The notes beneath the pieces were generated by a model. That model did no database searches. It was not told the origin of the DNA and worked only from the letters and a program-made list of their open reading frames with translations. The position numbers were made by a program, and so were the translations under genes. A stretch of 64,000 nt of DNA, taken from positions 372,001 to 436,000 of the forward strand of contig JAJDAC010000027.1 in the NCBI GenBank assembly GCA_029262065.1, read 5' to 3'. Source of the DNA: Candidatus Krumholzibacteriota bacterium. GTDB taxonomy: Bacteria; Krumholzibacteriota; Krumholzibacteriia; JAJRXK01. Shown here in pieces: positions 18,895-27,945 of the stretch (the first letter of the stretch is position 1; every line of letters starts with the position of its first letter).

Positions 18895-19401
18895 ATGATA
18901 CTCAACCGCCTCTCGTCAATATTCTGTGTTCTGATTGCGTTGCTCACCGCCTCACCTGCGCCCGCCCAGCAAGACACCGACCCCGAACTCCGCCAGCTGG
19001 CCACCGAACTTCTCGACGCCATGGGCTCCTTCCGAATGATGGAAGAGATGTTCGACCAAATGGAGAGCCCGTTGGCCGACCAGTTCTCCTCCGAACTGTC
19101 CGACCAGGAAAAGGAACGATTCCGCGAGACCATGCGCGGGTTCAAAGACGGTTTCGTGGAAGTAATGGTTGGCCCGGGAGGCCTGGTCGATGTCATGGCG
19201 CCCATCTACGCGAAGCACTTCACCAGCGAAGAGATGCGCGAGGCCATCGCGTTCTATTCGTCGCCACTGGGCAAGAAGATGACCGATATGAGTGGGGAGT
19301 TCGGTCGCGAGATGATTGAGGCGTCCATCTCGTGGGCGCAAACGGGTATACCCAAGCTCATCGAGGGCATGGTCAACGACGTGCGTGAAGAGGCATACTA
19401 G
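18895..19401 (+). CDS. Exported DUF2059 family protein
   Basis: 168 residues. Signal peptide ILNRLSSIFCVLIALLTASP with cleavage near PAQQ, then ELRQLATELLDAMGSFRMMEEMF and VMAPIYAKHFTSEEMREAIAFYSSPLGKKM, which is the DUF2059 signature. The ATG at 18895 has AAAGGA 7 bp upstream, better than a TTG at 18868. Function unknown; often periplasmic. Third gene after the protease, 40 bp from the lipoprotein. Confidence 0.82.
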   Translation: MILNRLSSIFCVLIALLTASPAPAQQDTDPELRQLATELLDAMGSFRMMEEMFDQMESPLADQFSSELSDQEKERFRETMRGFKDGFVEVMVGPGGLVDVMAPIYAKHFTSEEMREAIAFYSSPLGKKMTDMSGEFGREMIEASISWAQTGIPKLIEGMVNDVREEAY

Positions 19402-19427
19402 GGCAAAGACCTGTAGCTGATTGTGCC

Positions 19428-19445
19428 ATGGGACCCGGGTCCCAT
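19428..19445. repeat. Intergenic palindrome, copy 2, with downstream T-tailed half-site
   Basis: Second ATGGGACCCGGGTCCCAT. Here GACCCGGG (19432-19439) can alternatively pair with CCCGGGTC at 19472-19479, which is followed by TTTTTT, giving a long-loop terminator for the DUF2059 unit. The rest of 19402-19617 shows no gene. Confidence 0.75.
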
Positions 19446-19617
19446 AGCTGATGGTGCACCGATTGCTCTTTCCCGGGTCTTTTTTGACGAAACCTGTCAT
19501 GCAAGTAAGCGATCTTTCCTCTGGGGTATGCCTGTCCATCATTCACAACACGCGCGCTTCTACTCGCGCCTGCGTTTCAATTGGTCTTCCCCAGCCGGCT
19601 GCCAAATCTTGTTCACG

Positions 19618-21723
19618 CTAGCGAACTAGTACCAACGACTTGTCATACGGCCTCGAGCCAATAACTACCCGGGCGTAGTAGACACCCGACGGCGCCGAAT
19701 TCTGGCGCTCGTCGACGCCCCTCCAGGTAACAACGTAGTTGCCTGGTGCTTCCCAGCGCGGGGACTTCAAATTCCTTACGAGCCTACCCGCAACATCGTA
19801 GATGGCGACTGCCACACTGGCCGGCTCGGGCAGTGAATACTCGATGTTGACTATAGGATTGAAAGGGTTTGGATACGGTTCTGAAACCCGCGGATGGTCC
19901 AATGCGGCTGTATTGGTGGCTTGTCCTACGACCAGGACTACAGATTGCGGCTCGTAGCGAATCGAAACCGGAACACCCTCTGACTGAACGTTGGCGAAGG
20001 AGCCTGAAACTGATTCCGCAACAATTAGGATGAGCTCCGTCCCGGGGGGTGGAATTGTCCCTCCGGCGAACTGGACCTCCAAAGTTCCGTCTACGACAAC
20101 CGGGCCTGAAACGACGATCTGGTCGAGACTCGCCCCCAACTCATCAAGGTCAAAGCAAGCAATACCACCAGGCTCCAAGGCCAGTGCACCGTCAATGGAG
20201 AGCGTTCCCTTGCGCGTATCTGCACAACCCAAGTCTGCAGATACTGCCTGTCCCAGATCACCTGGGCTCACGAGGCCATGGTTCGTAAGATCTCCCGCCA
20301 GACTGCCATTGCCCGACAGCACTCCACCCGCGCGCACCTCTACAGAGTTAGCCTGGACGTGGCCTCCGTCTGCAATCTGCAGGTGCGCTTGTGAGCCGGA
20401 CGCGAACGCAACAATGAGCTCATCTTGTACGGCGTAAGAACTACTTGACCCGCGCACTTGAAGGACGCTTTCTGACACGCTTCCTGTTCCGAGCCGCGAG
20501 CGGGAGGACACTGTAACGACACCACCATCTTCAACTCTCAGACTTGACGATCCGGCACCCCCGTAGATCCATCCATTGACATCCCACTGCGAGCCGAGCC
20601 CCGAAACCGATACGTCCGCTTCTGAGCCTACGAATTGCCCGGTAACAGCGTTGTTGGAGAAGAGGCGACCTCCATCGACTACTTCGACCAGAGCTGATCC
20701 TTCTCCGCCGATTCTCATGTTGGCATTGCAGGTCCATCGACTCCCTAGTCCGGAAACTGTCGCGGTCCCGCTTGAGCCTGGAAACTCAGCGATGAACATG
20801 TGGGAGCCGCTCGTGACAGTTCCTTCGTTTGTGATCATGAGCTTGCCGACGCCGGCGCGGCCTACGATCAATCCCGCGGAAGGCGCCCAGCTCGATCCAG
20901 GGTCTGAGACAGTCACACTTCCGAAGGAACTCTGAATGTCAACTGCCAGAGTACTAACTCCGGAGATGGTACTAACGGAAGAGCCGGAAAGAATGTTGAC
21001 CACTCCATCGCCTTGGTTGCCTATCTTCATCGATGAATGGGTTGCCACTGTTTCGTTCTGAAATGTTGCAACTCCGACACCGCCCAAGAAACCCAATCTG
21101 AGCAGCCCCGTTGCGTTGTTCCAGACGAGGTCGTCTACCGTCAAGACTCCCGAGGTTCCCTGCTCTACGGCCACAATCACGGTGTCTGTATTCCAAACCC
21201 CGCCCTGCCCGAATATTTCTAGTTCGGCCGCGCCGGGCAAGCCCGTAGTTTCAACTATCTCACCGATCTCTACAGAGAATGATCCGGTGTCGCGAAGCAA
21301 TGTGTAGGTCTGTCCCCCTAGGTCGAACACGAATCTCCCTGATTCAACCCGCAATCGATCATTAGTTGCGTCGCCAGCCGGAGAGGAAATCGGATCATCG
21401 GGTCCACTGTACGATCCAAAGTAGACGATGCTGGCAGGGTCCGAGGCCAAACAAGGATGTGGTCCGAAGACAGCTATCTTGTCGGACCCTGGAGTCCCCA
21501 GAACTGGATACCAATTCGCTGCGTAGTGAAAAGAACCACTGGTGCCCTGGCCTGACTGGTAGCCGGTCCACGGCACCCAATTGTTGGGCCAAATGGCCGG
21601 GCAAAACGGCGAGGCCGGACACTCGCCGCAGCCAGGAGGAAGATCTTGGGCCACTACATGGGACGGAACGTGTACCAGTAGGTAGAGTATGAAGGTAATG
21701 GACCATCCGCGTTTCATTCTCAA
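19618..21723 (-). CDS. Surface protein: autotransporter-type repeat stalk with FlgD/T9SS-like sorting tail
   Basis: 701 residues. Signal peptide WSITFILYLLVHVPSHVVAQ. About residues 220-480 hold irregular 40-residue beta-helix repeats with the theme T.SGLGSRW ... IGG.GSA.VEV.DGG, as in passenger domains of autotransporters and PEP-CTERM-associated repeats. A closing section (GVLSGNGSLAGDLTNHGLVSPGD ... LEVQFAGGTIPPPGTELILIVA) is typical of the end of such stalks. No outer-membrane barrel follows. Instead the last 85 residues are a sorting domain (SEPYPNPFNPIVNIEYSLPE, VAIYDVAGRLVRNL, SGVYYARVV), implying export by a T9SS-like route. Confidence 0.82.
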   Translation of the reverse strand: MRMKRGWSITFILYLLVHVPSHVVAQDLPPGCGECPASPFCPAIWPNNWVPWTGYQSGQGTSGSFHYAANWYPVLGTPGSDKIAVFGPHPCLASDPASIVYFGSYSGPDDPISSPAGDATNDRLRVESGRFVFDLGGQTYTLLRDTGSFSVEIGEIVETTGLPGAAELEIFGQGGVWNTDTVIVAVEQGTSGVLTVDDLVWNNATGLLRLGFLGGVGVATFQNETVATHSSMKIGNQGDGVVNILSGSSVSTISGVSTLAVDIQSSFGSVTVSDPGSSWAPSAGLIVGRAGVGKLMITNEGTVTSGSHMFIAEFPGSSGTATVSGLGSRWTCNANMRIGGEGSALVEVVDGGRLFSNNAVTGQFVGSEADVSVSGLGSQWDVNGWIYGGAGSSSLRVEDGGVVTVSSRSRLGTGSVSESVLQVRGSSSSYAVQDELIVAFASGSQAHLQIADGGHVQANSVEVRAGGVLSGNGSLAGDLTNHGLVSPGDLGQAVSADLGCADTRKGTLSIDGALALEPGGIACFDLDELGASLDQIVVSGPVVVDGTLEVQFAGGTIPPPGTELILIVAESVSGSFANVQSEGVPVSIRYEPQSVVLVVGQATNTAALDHPRVSEPYPNPFNPIVNIEYSLPEPASVAVAIYDVAGRLVRNLKSPRWEAPGNYVVTWRGVDERQNSAPSGVYYARVVIGSRPYDKSLVLVR

Positions 21724-21735
21724 CTCCCTGTCATG

Positions 21736-22257
21736 TCAAAACGTGACGTCGAACTCGCCTGCACATAGCTGACGCCGATCCCCGAAAATGCTGTCTGGAA
21801 ATCCGGCACGATCACTCAGATCACCGGAGAAAGTGCCCTTGAGACGAGTTCCATCGAACTCTGTCACCTGGGCCGACCCAGTGATCAATCCCGACGGGCT
21901 ATAGATTTGATTCGGCGGTGTGCTGTTGCGATCCCATTCGGCGTACATGATGGCAACCGCTGTCGTTGAGTTGTCCAAGGCCAGATCAAACTCAGTAGGA
22001 ACCTCGGAAAGCTCGGGAAAACTGAGGTGAATTGAGTATTCGATCCCTCGAATACTCTGCACGGTGTCTATTACGTAGTTTGCTCCGGGAATCGAGCTGC
22101 GCAACGCTCCGACTTTGGCCGTCGCGAAGTCGACCGTCTGATCCTCACTCTTGATCGATAACGAGACGTGACCCTGGCCCACCCTTTCGCCGGGATCGTC
22201 GCTATCACAAGCAGCCGACATTGTTAGCAGGGCGACCAAGAGAATGTACTTCGACAC
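21736..22257 (-). CDS. Hypothetical lipoprotein
   Basis: 173 residues with a short signal peptide and lipobox (TMSAAC, Cys about 17), followed by an acidic spacer (DSDDPGERVG) and a beta-rich domain (HVSLSIKSEDQTVDFA, GIEYSIHLSFPELSE, AVAIMYAEWDRNS, RLKGTFSGDLSD). No family recognised. It lies 12 bp upstream of the surface-stalk gene on the same strand, so the two probably share an mRNA. Confidence 0.7.
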   Translation of the reverse strand: MSKYILLVALLTMSAACDSDDPGERVGQGHVSLSIKSEDQTVDFATAKVGALRSSIPGANYVIDTVQSIRGIEYSIHLSFPELSEVPTEFDLALDNSTTAVAIMYAEWDRNSTPPNQIYSPSGLITGSAQVTEFDGTRLKGTFSGDLSDRAGFPDSIFGDRRQLCAGEFDVTF

Positions 22258-22324
22258 TGTTGAACCCCTCCTCTTGAACCAGAAGTGATCTTGTTATCGA
22301 GCGGGAATGTCCCGAAGACTCCTC

Positions 22325-22702
22325 TCACTCGGCGATTTCCGTGCGAATAGAGTTGGCACGCACAATGGCGGCAGCCAACGCGCTTAACTTCGCATCAGCT
22401 TCTCGAACGTAGGGATGACTGAGCCCTACGAGCGCCGCTTGCCTGTTGGCGTAGTTGCGGATTGTTCGATAATCGACTCGCCATGCGGCAACCGACTTCT
22501 CAAGGTGCGGAAGCGATCGGCTTCCGCCTCGAAGCAGAGTTCTTGATGATTCAGAAATCGTATTGGGGTCATTCGAGTAGAGGCTCCAGGATGCAGCCTC
22601 AAGACCCCGTTCTTGACCCAAGCCGCAGCCAAGCGCTAGAACCAGGCACACCAGCACCGCGGCTCGGGCGGGACGTGCCCTCCCTCTGTAGATACCAAAC
22701 AC
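22325..22702 (-). CDS. Hypothetical small lipoprotein
   Basis: 125 residues. A basic N-terminus, hydrophobic stretch and lipobox (RAAVLVCLVLALGC, Cys about 26) precede a helical domain (SSRTLLRGGSRSLPHLEKSVAAWRVDYRTIRNYANRQAAL; READAKLSALAAAIVRAN). No family recognised. Same strand as the two genes downstream and 67 bp from the next, so possibly the head of that operon. Confidence 0.55.
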   Translation of the reverse strand: MFGIYRGRARPARAAVLVCLVLALGCGLGQERGLEAASWSLYSNDPNTISESSRTLLRGGSRSLPHLEKSVAAWRVDYRTIRNYANRQAALVGLSHPYVREADAKLSALAAAIVRANSIRTEIAE

Positions 22703-22913
22703 GGGAAACCTACCTCGCCATCTGAAGCCTTGGTTGCTCGCTACCCTGCGTAGCTGTCTAGATCATGCATCTGAAGTAAACGTCTGCTGGACCGACGTAA
22801 CGTGACAATTAAGTTGAAGAAAGTTCGGGCTCGAACGCATCCCAGAAGCGGCCTTATACTGGCTGCTTGGGCGCCTGGGCGCGCTATTCTCGGGCTAGAA
22901 GACGGGGGAACCT

Positions 22914-25900
22914 ATGCCTGGTGATCGAAACGGCTATGAGGTCTTTGCGAGATGGATCCTGCTGCTGGTCGTGAGTGTCGCAATGGCGCCCTCGGCGCAG
23001 GCTGGAATAAAGAAGCAGCCTGTGACTCGACCAATCGATGAGAACATTCCATGGGCGTCCGGAGTGCTGGTAAATGACTTCGTTGCTGAATCGGACCGGG
23101 CCACGATCATATTCGAGATGTTGGATAGTTCGGGAAGCATCGACAATGTCCTGGTTGTTCCAAAGAGTGACTACCTCGCCGGAACCGTCGGACCAGTACA
23201 GAGCATCGGCGGACAAGTAGACAGCACCCTCTCGTTCTTCTATTTCTCACCGCCTTCAGTGTCAGGGTTTCCGTTGGCATCACTCTTCGATTCTGGCGCC
23301 GAAGGGTGGACTGTGACCAACGGGGACTGGCTCGAGGGCCCTCTGGCCCCGCGCACCGTTGATTTGATCCCATCAGATTGGATCGGTGGGGCGCTCTCCT
23401 TCTCGGGAAGCGCGGGAATCACCGTCGAGAACCTGGTCCCCGGTGACGACTACGTGCTCTCGTTTTGGTGGAGAGCGGGCACGGGAAATCTGCAGTTCAA
23501 CCAATTCGTCATGGAGGCCATTGTCGACTTCGCTCCAGACGCCTACCCGCCGGTCCTGAGCCAGATCGCCGAACTACAAGGTTTCGCCGGGGTGACGTTC
23601 TGCGATGTCGACCGGTCGGGGACCGGGGAGCTTCTGGCCTTCGATCAGTTCCAGGGCGATCTCCAATTGTTGGAACTTCCCGATCTGACAGTGCCGACTC
23701 GTCTCAACACATTTCCTTCGCTGTCTGGTGATTTCGCGTGCGCGACAGACGCGGACAACGACGGAGACGATGACTTCTACATATTGCAACGCGACCAAGT
23801 ACGCTTCGTCGAGAAGACCAACAACTGGAAGTTTGCGTCGGGTTCGATACACAACCTCACGGTTAGCGGCGGCACCAGTTACTCCGGCTTGGTTCTTAGC
23901 GACGCCAACTGTGACGGCTTTCCAGACGTCGTCGTTTTCGGAACCTACACGTCCACGTCCACTCGGATTCTCATCTACGACGATCAGACAGGCACATTGG
24001 TCGATCAGACACCGAGTTCGGTTCAGGCCGTCAACTCTGTGTACCATGCTTCGCTAGCTGACTTCGATAACGACGGAATTCCTGAAGTCGCCTTGGCTGC
24101 CTACGATGGCATCTACATGTTGAAAGCTCCCAGTGGGCTTCCCTGCAATACCCTGGAAGCATTTCAAGTTGCACCCAGCGCGGGTGGCAATCCATATACC
24201 CAAGTCGATTGGGTCGACGTCGACGAGGACGGCGACATGGACTTGCACGCTTACGCCAACCAAGCCGGAAACTGGGTGATCTATTCACATAACGGAGTTC
24301 TGGGTCCCCCTTCACAATTGGCCGGAACTGCTCCGAACAGGATGCTGTCCAACTGGGGCGACATGAATCGAGACGGTCGTTTGGACATGATCGGCCTGAG
24401 CGTGAACGCCATGGCGGAATCAGTAACTCTCAGCGACAACACGTACTCGCTGCTTCCGACATACGGCATAGATGCACGAACCGGGGGCTTCTTCGACTAC
24501 GACCACGATGGCGATGATGATCTGATCTACTCGGATGACGATCTCACCGTCATGAACTCACTATCTGACCAACGCGAATCTCACAATTGGATTGAGTTTT
24601 TTCTGGAAGGCAACCCGGGTTTGTCTGCATTGGGCGCGTCCGTAGTGCTTGAAACCGGAAATGGGACGCTGGCGCGCCGACTTCATTCCGGAGACGGTGT
24701 AGCGAGAGCGATGCTTCCCAACCGCCTGAAGTTTGGATTGGGCAATGAGTCGGTGGCGCAGAATGTGTCCGTCTCGTGGCCCGGAGGGGCCCAAACCAGC
24801 CTGGGGACACTAGATGCGAACCGCACGTACTACGTAGCCGAAGGCTGTACCAACCTCTGTCCAGACTATCGGTTTGACGACTCTCAATGGGTACAATCCA
24901 TGGGAAGCGTTTGGGTAGATTTCGACCAAGATGGCGACATGGACTTGTTCGTCTCGTCCTGGGAGTCGCCAGATCGACTCTATGAGAATGACGGCACAGG
25001 GAATCTCCAGCTGACGAACCAGTCGGCGCTGCAGATTTCCAACAACACCCGGAGCTTCGCCTGGGGCGACTATGACAACAATGGTTACCCCGACCTCTTC
25101 ATTGGCGGTCGAGGCCAGAATCGGTTGCTGAAGAATGTCACCGGAAGCCTGACCGACGTTACTCCTCCGAACGTGGCTGGAGATCCGCTGGACGAAGCAT
25201 TCTCTCCCTGCTGGGCTGACTACGACAGGGATGGGGATCTTGACTTGTACGTCTCATCCGTCATGGAGAGCAAACTGTTCCGGAACGAGGGCGGAGACAC
25301 ATTCGTAGATGTCACGCCTAGCGCCCTCGCGGAGTCAGATCAGTCCAAAGCAATGTGGGTCGACTACGACAACGATGGGTGGATGGACCTGTATAGGATG
25401 TACCGCAACGCGCCAAATCAGATGCTCCGCAACCTGGGAGCGGGTGCTTTTCAAGAAACGCCCGCGAACGGCCTTCAGTACTCCGGAAATGCAAGTTCTG
25501 CCTCCTGGGCCGACTATGACAATGACGGGGATCTGGACGTATACCTGGCGAACCTGGGTACCGACGTCTTGCTCCGAAATGATTCTGGCGTGTTCGTTTC
25601 CGTCGCCTTTCCTGTTCCCGCCCTGGGCGACGAATCTCTCGCCGCCCACTGGTTCGATATCGACTATGACGGAGACTTGGATCTGTACATAGCGGGGGGA
25701 AACGCGACGGCGAACCGATTGCTTCTGCAGCAGAACGGTTCCTTCGTCGAGCAACCGTCCTTTCCCGCCAGTACGCGGCGTGCTTCGCGCAGCGCGTCGG
25801 CCTGTGATACCGATTCAGACGGCGACCTGGACCTATTTGTGTCGACTGTGCAGGGATTCGACCTGCAACTGGAAAGCAGCGGCTACACCAACGGTGCGAA

Positions 25901-26480
25901 CTGGCTAGAGATCGCCCTCGAAGGCACTGTATCGAACAGGTCCGCCATTGGCGCGCGAATATCCGTAGAAATTGATGGAGAGGTACAAACGAGAGAGGTT
26001 ACCGGCGGCGCCGGATTGAGTGCGAATTCGTCTCTCCGTCAGTGGATCGGGCTGGGTTCTTCTCCTAGTGCGGTGAATGTCACGGTCGACTGGCCGTCAG
26101 GAGTTTCGGCCCTCTACGCGGGGCTGGCCAAGAACCAACGGCATTTCCTGGTAGAAGAGTCTCCCACCGGGGTGATCGAACCAGAGGAAGAATTGGAGAC
26201 TACCCGTTTCTCCTTCCGGGTTTCACCCAACCCAATGCATGCAGGGACAGTCGTGTATCTGGAACTGCCTGCGCCCGAGGCTGTTTCGGTTGTTGTGTAC
26301 AACCTTCGAGGCCAACTTGTTAGATCCTTTCAGCACAGGCTGCTGCCGGCGGGGTCCCACCAGATTGGATGGGACGCCACTGACAATTCAGGTCGCGGGG
26401 TTGCTGCGGGCGTCTACTCACTGCGAGTCACCGCCGGAGGCAATCGAGCAACTCGCCAGATTACTGTGCTGGGCCGCTGA
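22914..26480 (+). CDS. Large FG-GAP/VCBS surface protein with two ASPIC/UnbV domains and a sorting tail
   Basis: 1188 residues with an N-terminal signal region (WILLLVVSVAMAPSAQA). An unassigned beta domain (residues 30-200) is followed by two arrays of FG-GAP/VCBS propeller blades with Ca-binding loops such as DADNDGDDDFYI, DYDNDGWMDLY and DYDNDGDLDVYL. Each array closes with an ASPIC/UnbV domain (about 555-640, NWIEFFLEGN...LGASVVLETG; about 994-1078, NWLEIALEG...IGARISVEIDG). The C-terminal 90 residues are the FlgD/T9SS-type tail (VSPNPMHAGTVVYLELPAPE, VVYNLRGQLVRSF). A cell-surface adhesin or carbohydrate-binding role is likely. It converges on the anti-sigma gene with only 2 bp between stops. 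Confidence 0.87.
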   Translation: MPGDRNGYEVFARWILLLVVSVAMAPSAQAGIKKQPVTRPIDENIPWASGVLVNDFVAESDRATIIFEMLDSSGSIDNVLVVPKSDYLAGTVGPVQSIGGQVDSTLSFFYFSPPSVSGFPLASLFDSGAEGWTVTNGDWLEGPLAPRTVDLIPSDWIGGALSFSGSAGITVENLVPGDDYVLSFWWRAGTGNLQFNQFVMEAIVDFAPDAYPPVLSQIAELQGFAGVTFCDVDRSGTGELLAFDQFQGDLQLLELPDLTVPTRLNTFPSLSGDFACATDADNDGDDDFYILQRDQVRFVEKTNNWKFASGSIHNLTVSGGTSYSGLVLSDANCDGFPDVVVFGTYTSTSTRILIYDDQTGTLVDQTPSSVQAVNSVYHASLADFDNDGIPEVALAAYDGIYMLKAPSGLPCNTLEAFQVAPSAGGNPYTQVDWVDVDEDGDMDLHAYANQAGNWVIYSHNGVLGPPSQLAGTAPNRMLSNWGDMNRDGRLDMIGLSVNAMAESVTLSDNTYSLLPTYGIDARTGGFFDYDHDGDDDLIYSDDDLTVMNSLSDQRESHNWIEFFLEGNPGLSALGASVVLETGNGTLARRLHSGDGVARAMLPNRLKFGLGNESVAQNVSVSWPGGAQTSLGTLDANRTYYVAEGCTNLCPDYRFDDSQWVQSMGSVWVDFDQDGDMDLFVSSWESPDRLYENDGTGNLQLTNQSALQISNNTRSFAWGDYDNNGYPDLFIGGRGQNRLLKNVTGSLTDVTPPNVAGDPLDEAFSPCWADYDRDGDLDLYVSSVMESKLFRNEGGDTFVDVTPSALAESDQSKAMWVDYDNDGWMDLYRMYRNAPNQMLRNLGAGAFQETPANGLQYSGNASSASWADYDNDGDLDVYLANLGTDVLLRNDSGVFVSVAFPVPALGDESLAAHWFDIDYDGDLDLYIAGGNATANRLLLQQNGSFVEQPSFPASTRRASRSASACDTDSDGDLDLFVSTVQGFDLQLESSGYTNGANWLEIALEGTVSNRSAIGARISVEIDGEVQTREVTGGAGLSANSSLRQWIGLGSSPSAVNVTVDWPSGVSALYAGLAKNQRHFLVEESPTGVIEPEEELETTRFSFRVSPNPMHAGTVVYLELPAPEAVSVVVYNLRGQLVRSFQHRLLPAGSHQIGWDATDNSGRGVAAGVYSLRVTAGGNRATRQITVLGR

Positions 26481-26482
26481 GC

Positions 26483-27304
26483 TTATGGGTCCCAAGTCAG
26501 ACGAATCGAATAGATGGGTCGCCCATCGGAGACTACCTCTAGAGTGTGGGCTCCAACCAAAGGGCCATCTGTAGAAGGCACGATCGAAAATGCGGGAATG
26601 AGCCCGGTTTCGCTTGATGACTCCAGGAACTGCGACCAAATCAGCCGGCCTTCCGAATCCAACAATCGTGCGGTCACCGCGACCTCGTCATCGATCGGCA
26701 GGCTGGGTAACTGAAACAGCTGGGCTATGTTGTCGCGCTGCTGCGGAACGTTGACCTCGCCTGCAGAGCCCCGAGACGACGAGGGCAGCTCAATCGTAAC
26801 AGGATCGGGAGAACTCCATGGCCCGAGAAAAGCGATCAATAGGATCGCAGCTAGGCTGAGCGCAGACGCGCCACCGAACGTCCAAGTTCGAAAGAACGGG
26901 GCCTTAGGCTGCGCTTCATCGCGAGAAACGCTGGAGGCCGGGGGTTCCAATTCAAGCATCGGCGATTCGAGGTGAGGAACTTCGGACAGAGTTGGATCGC
27001 CACCTTGATTTGCGACAACGCGACGGCAACTAGCACATTCCTCAAGATGTTGCCTGACCCCCAGGCGCTCTAGGCCAGCTAGTTCGCCCGGCTCCCATGG
27101 CACAAGCAGACTCTTGGGTATGTGCGGTGTCCCCATGGTACGAAAGTGCTCAGCTTTGGCGTCAAAGCGAGCCGCTAACTCGCGGTAAGCCTCTTTGGAC
27201 TCGAGTAGGCGTTCGACTTCTAGGCGATCCGCATCGTCCAGCATCCCTAGCCGAAACAGCGGGAATACTGAGGCGAACCAATCTTGTTTTGCCTCATTAC
27301 TCAT
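26483..27304 (-). CDS. Membrane anti-sigma factor (zf-HC2-like) with periplasmic beta domain
   Basis: 273 residues. The cytoplasmic N-terminal half contains a zinc-finger-like H-x3-C-x2-C (HLEECASCRR, about residues 85-94) as in anti-sigma factors. A membrane helix (FGGASALSLAAILLIAFLGPW, about 143-163) is followed by a periplasmic beta domain (VAVTARLLDSEGRLIWSQFLESS; THTLEVVSDGRPIYSIRL type). It overlaps the ECF sigma gene upstream by 8 bp, so sigma and anti-sigma are co-translated. It probably sequesters that sigma factor until an envelope signal or proteolysis releases it. Confidence 0.78.
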   Translation of the reverse strand: MSNEAKQDWFASVFPLFRLGMLDDADRLEVERLLESKEAYRELAARFDAKAEHFRTMGTPHIPKSLLVPWEPGELAGLERLGVRQHLEECASCRRVVANQGGDPTLSEVPHLESPMLELEPPASSVSRDEAQPKAPFFRTWTFGGASALSLAAILLIAFLGPWSSPDPVTIELPSSSRGSAGEVNVPQQRDNIAQLFQLPSLPIDDEVAVTARLLDSEGRLIWSQFLESSSETGLIPAFSIVPSTDGPLVGAHTLEVVSDGRPIYSIRLTWDP

Positions 27305-27854
27305 TGTCGTCTCTCAAGAAGATCATTTGGTCTTCGAACCAGTCTCTATCGACCTTCAGCGCTTCCTCGAGGTAGGACTTACAACGCTTCCATCGTTTGC
27401 TGGCGTCGTTCGCCGATATTCCCAGCTGAGAGGAGATTTCGACGAACGTGACATTAGGGTCAAGGTAGGCGACTAGAAGTTCTGAACAGGACCGATTCAC
27501 GCGTTGTTTGTCATGGTAGCGGAAGAACGTTTGTACTTTGAAGAGCCACCGGTCCCAAAGATCTTCGTAGTCGGGAGGCTTCTTGCTTGCCACTTGTGCT
27601 GACTGCTCCTCTGGAACAGTCTCGATGCGCTTGGCATCCAGGTGGTCTTTGATTGAGCATTGCGCAGCTTTGTAGAGCAAGCCGTGCCAGTTGCGCGCGG
27701 TTTCGCCATAACGAGCTGCCATGTCCACGGCCCGCACGCATGCGTCCTGGAACACATCGTCGACATCGCTAGGGGGGATCTTTTGCCGAACCAAGTTTCG
27801 GAGGTATGCCAGCCGATCGGGGGTTGTCCAGCTTTCATCTGCAGGTCGCGGCAT
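27297..27854 (-). CDS. ECF-type RNA polymerase sigma factor
   Basis: 185 residues starting at an ATG with GGGGAGA 6 bp upstream (a GTG at 27887 is less likely). Region 2 is RLAYLRNLVRQKIPPSDVDDVFQDACVRAVDMA...NWHGLLYKAAQCSIKDHLDAKR; region 4 is SCSELLVAYLDPNVTFVEISSQLGISANDASKRWKRCKSYLEEAL. It is co-translated with the anti-sigma gene and divergent from a TPR-CHAT lipoprotein gene 92 bp away, suggesting that this CHAT gene is a target. Confidence 0.85.
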   Translation of the reverse strand: MPRPADESWTTPDRLAYLRNLVRQKIPPSDVDDVFQDACVRAVDMAARYGETARNWHGLLYKAAQCSIKDHLDAKRIETVPEEQSAQVASKKPPDYEDLWDRWLFKVQTFFRYHDKQRVNRSCSELLVAYLDPNVTFVEISSQLGISANDASKRWKRCKSYLEEALKVDRDWFEDQMIFLRDDNE

Positions 27855-27878
27855 CGAGATCTCCCCGGGGTGGGATTG

Positions 27879-27888
27879 AGTGTACACT
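27879..27888. promoter_or_regulatory. Palindrome in the sigma/CHAT divergent promoter region
   Basis: AGTGTACACT is a perfect 10-bp palindrome midway between the divergent ECF sigma and TPR-CHAT genes. It is a candidate operator serving both; no promoter hexamers are clear. Confidence 0.3.
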
Positions 27889-27945
27889 AGAGATCAATTC
27901 CGTCTCGCTAGAGAAACGTCTCCGTCGAAGGCAAGGAGTGACATT

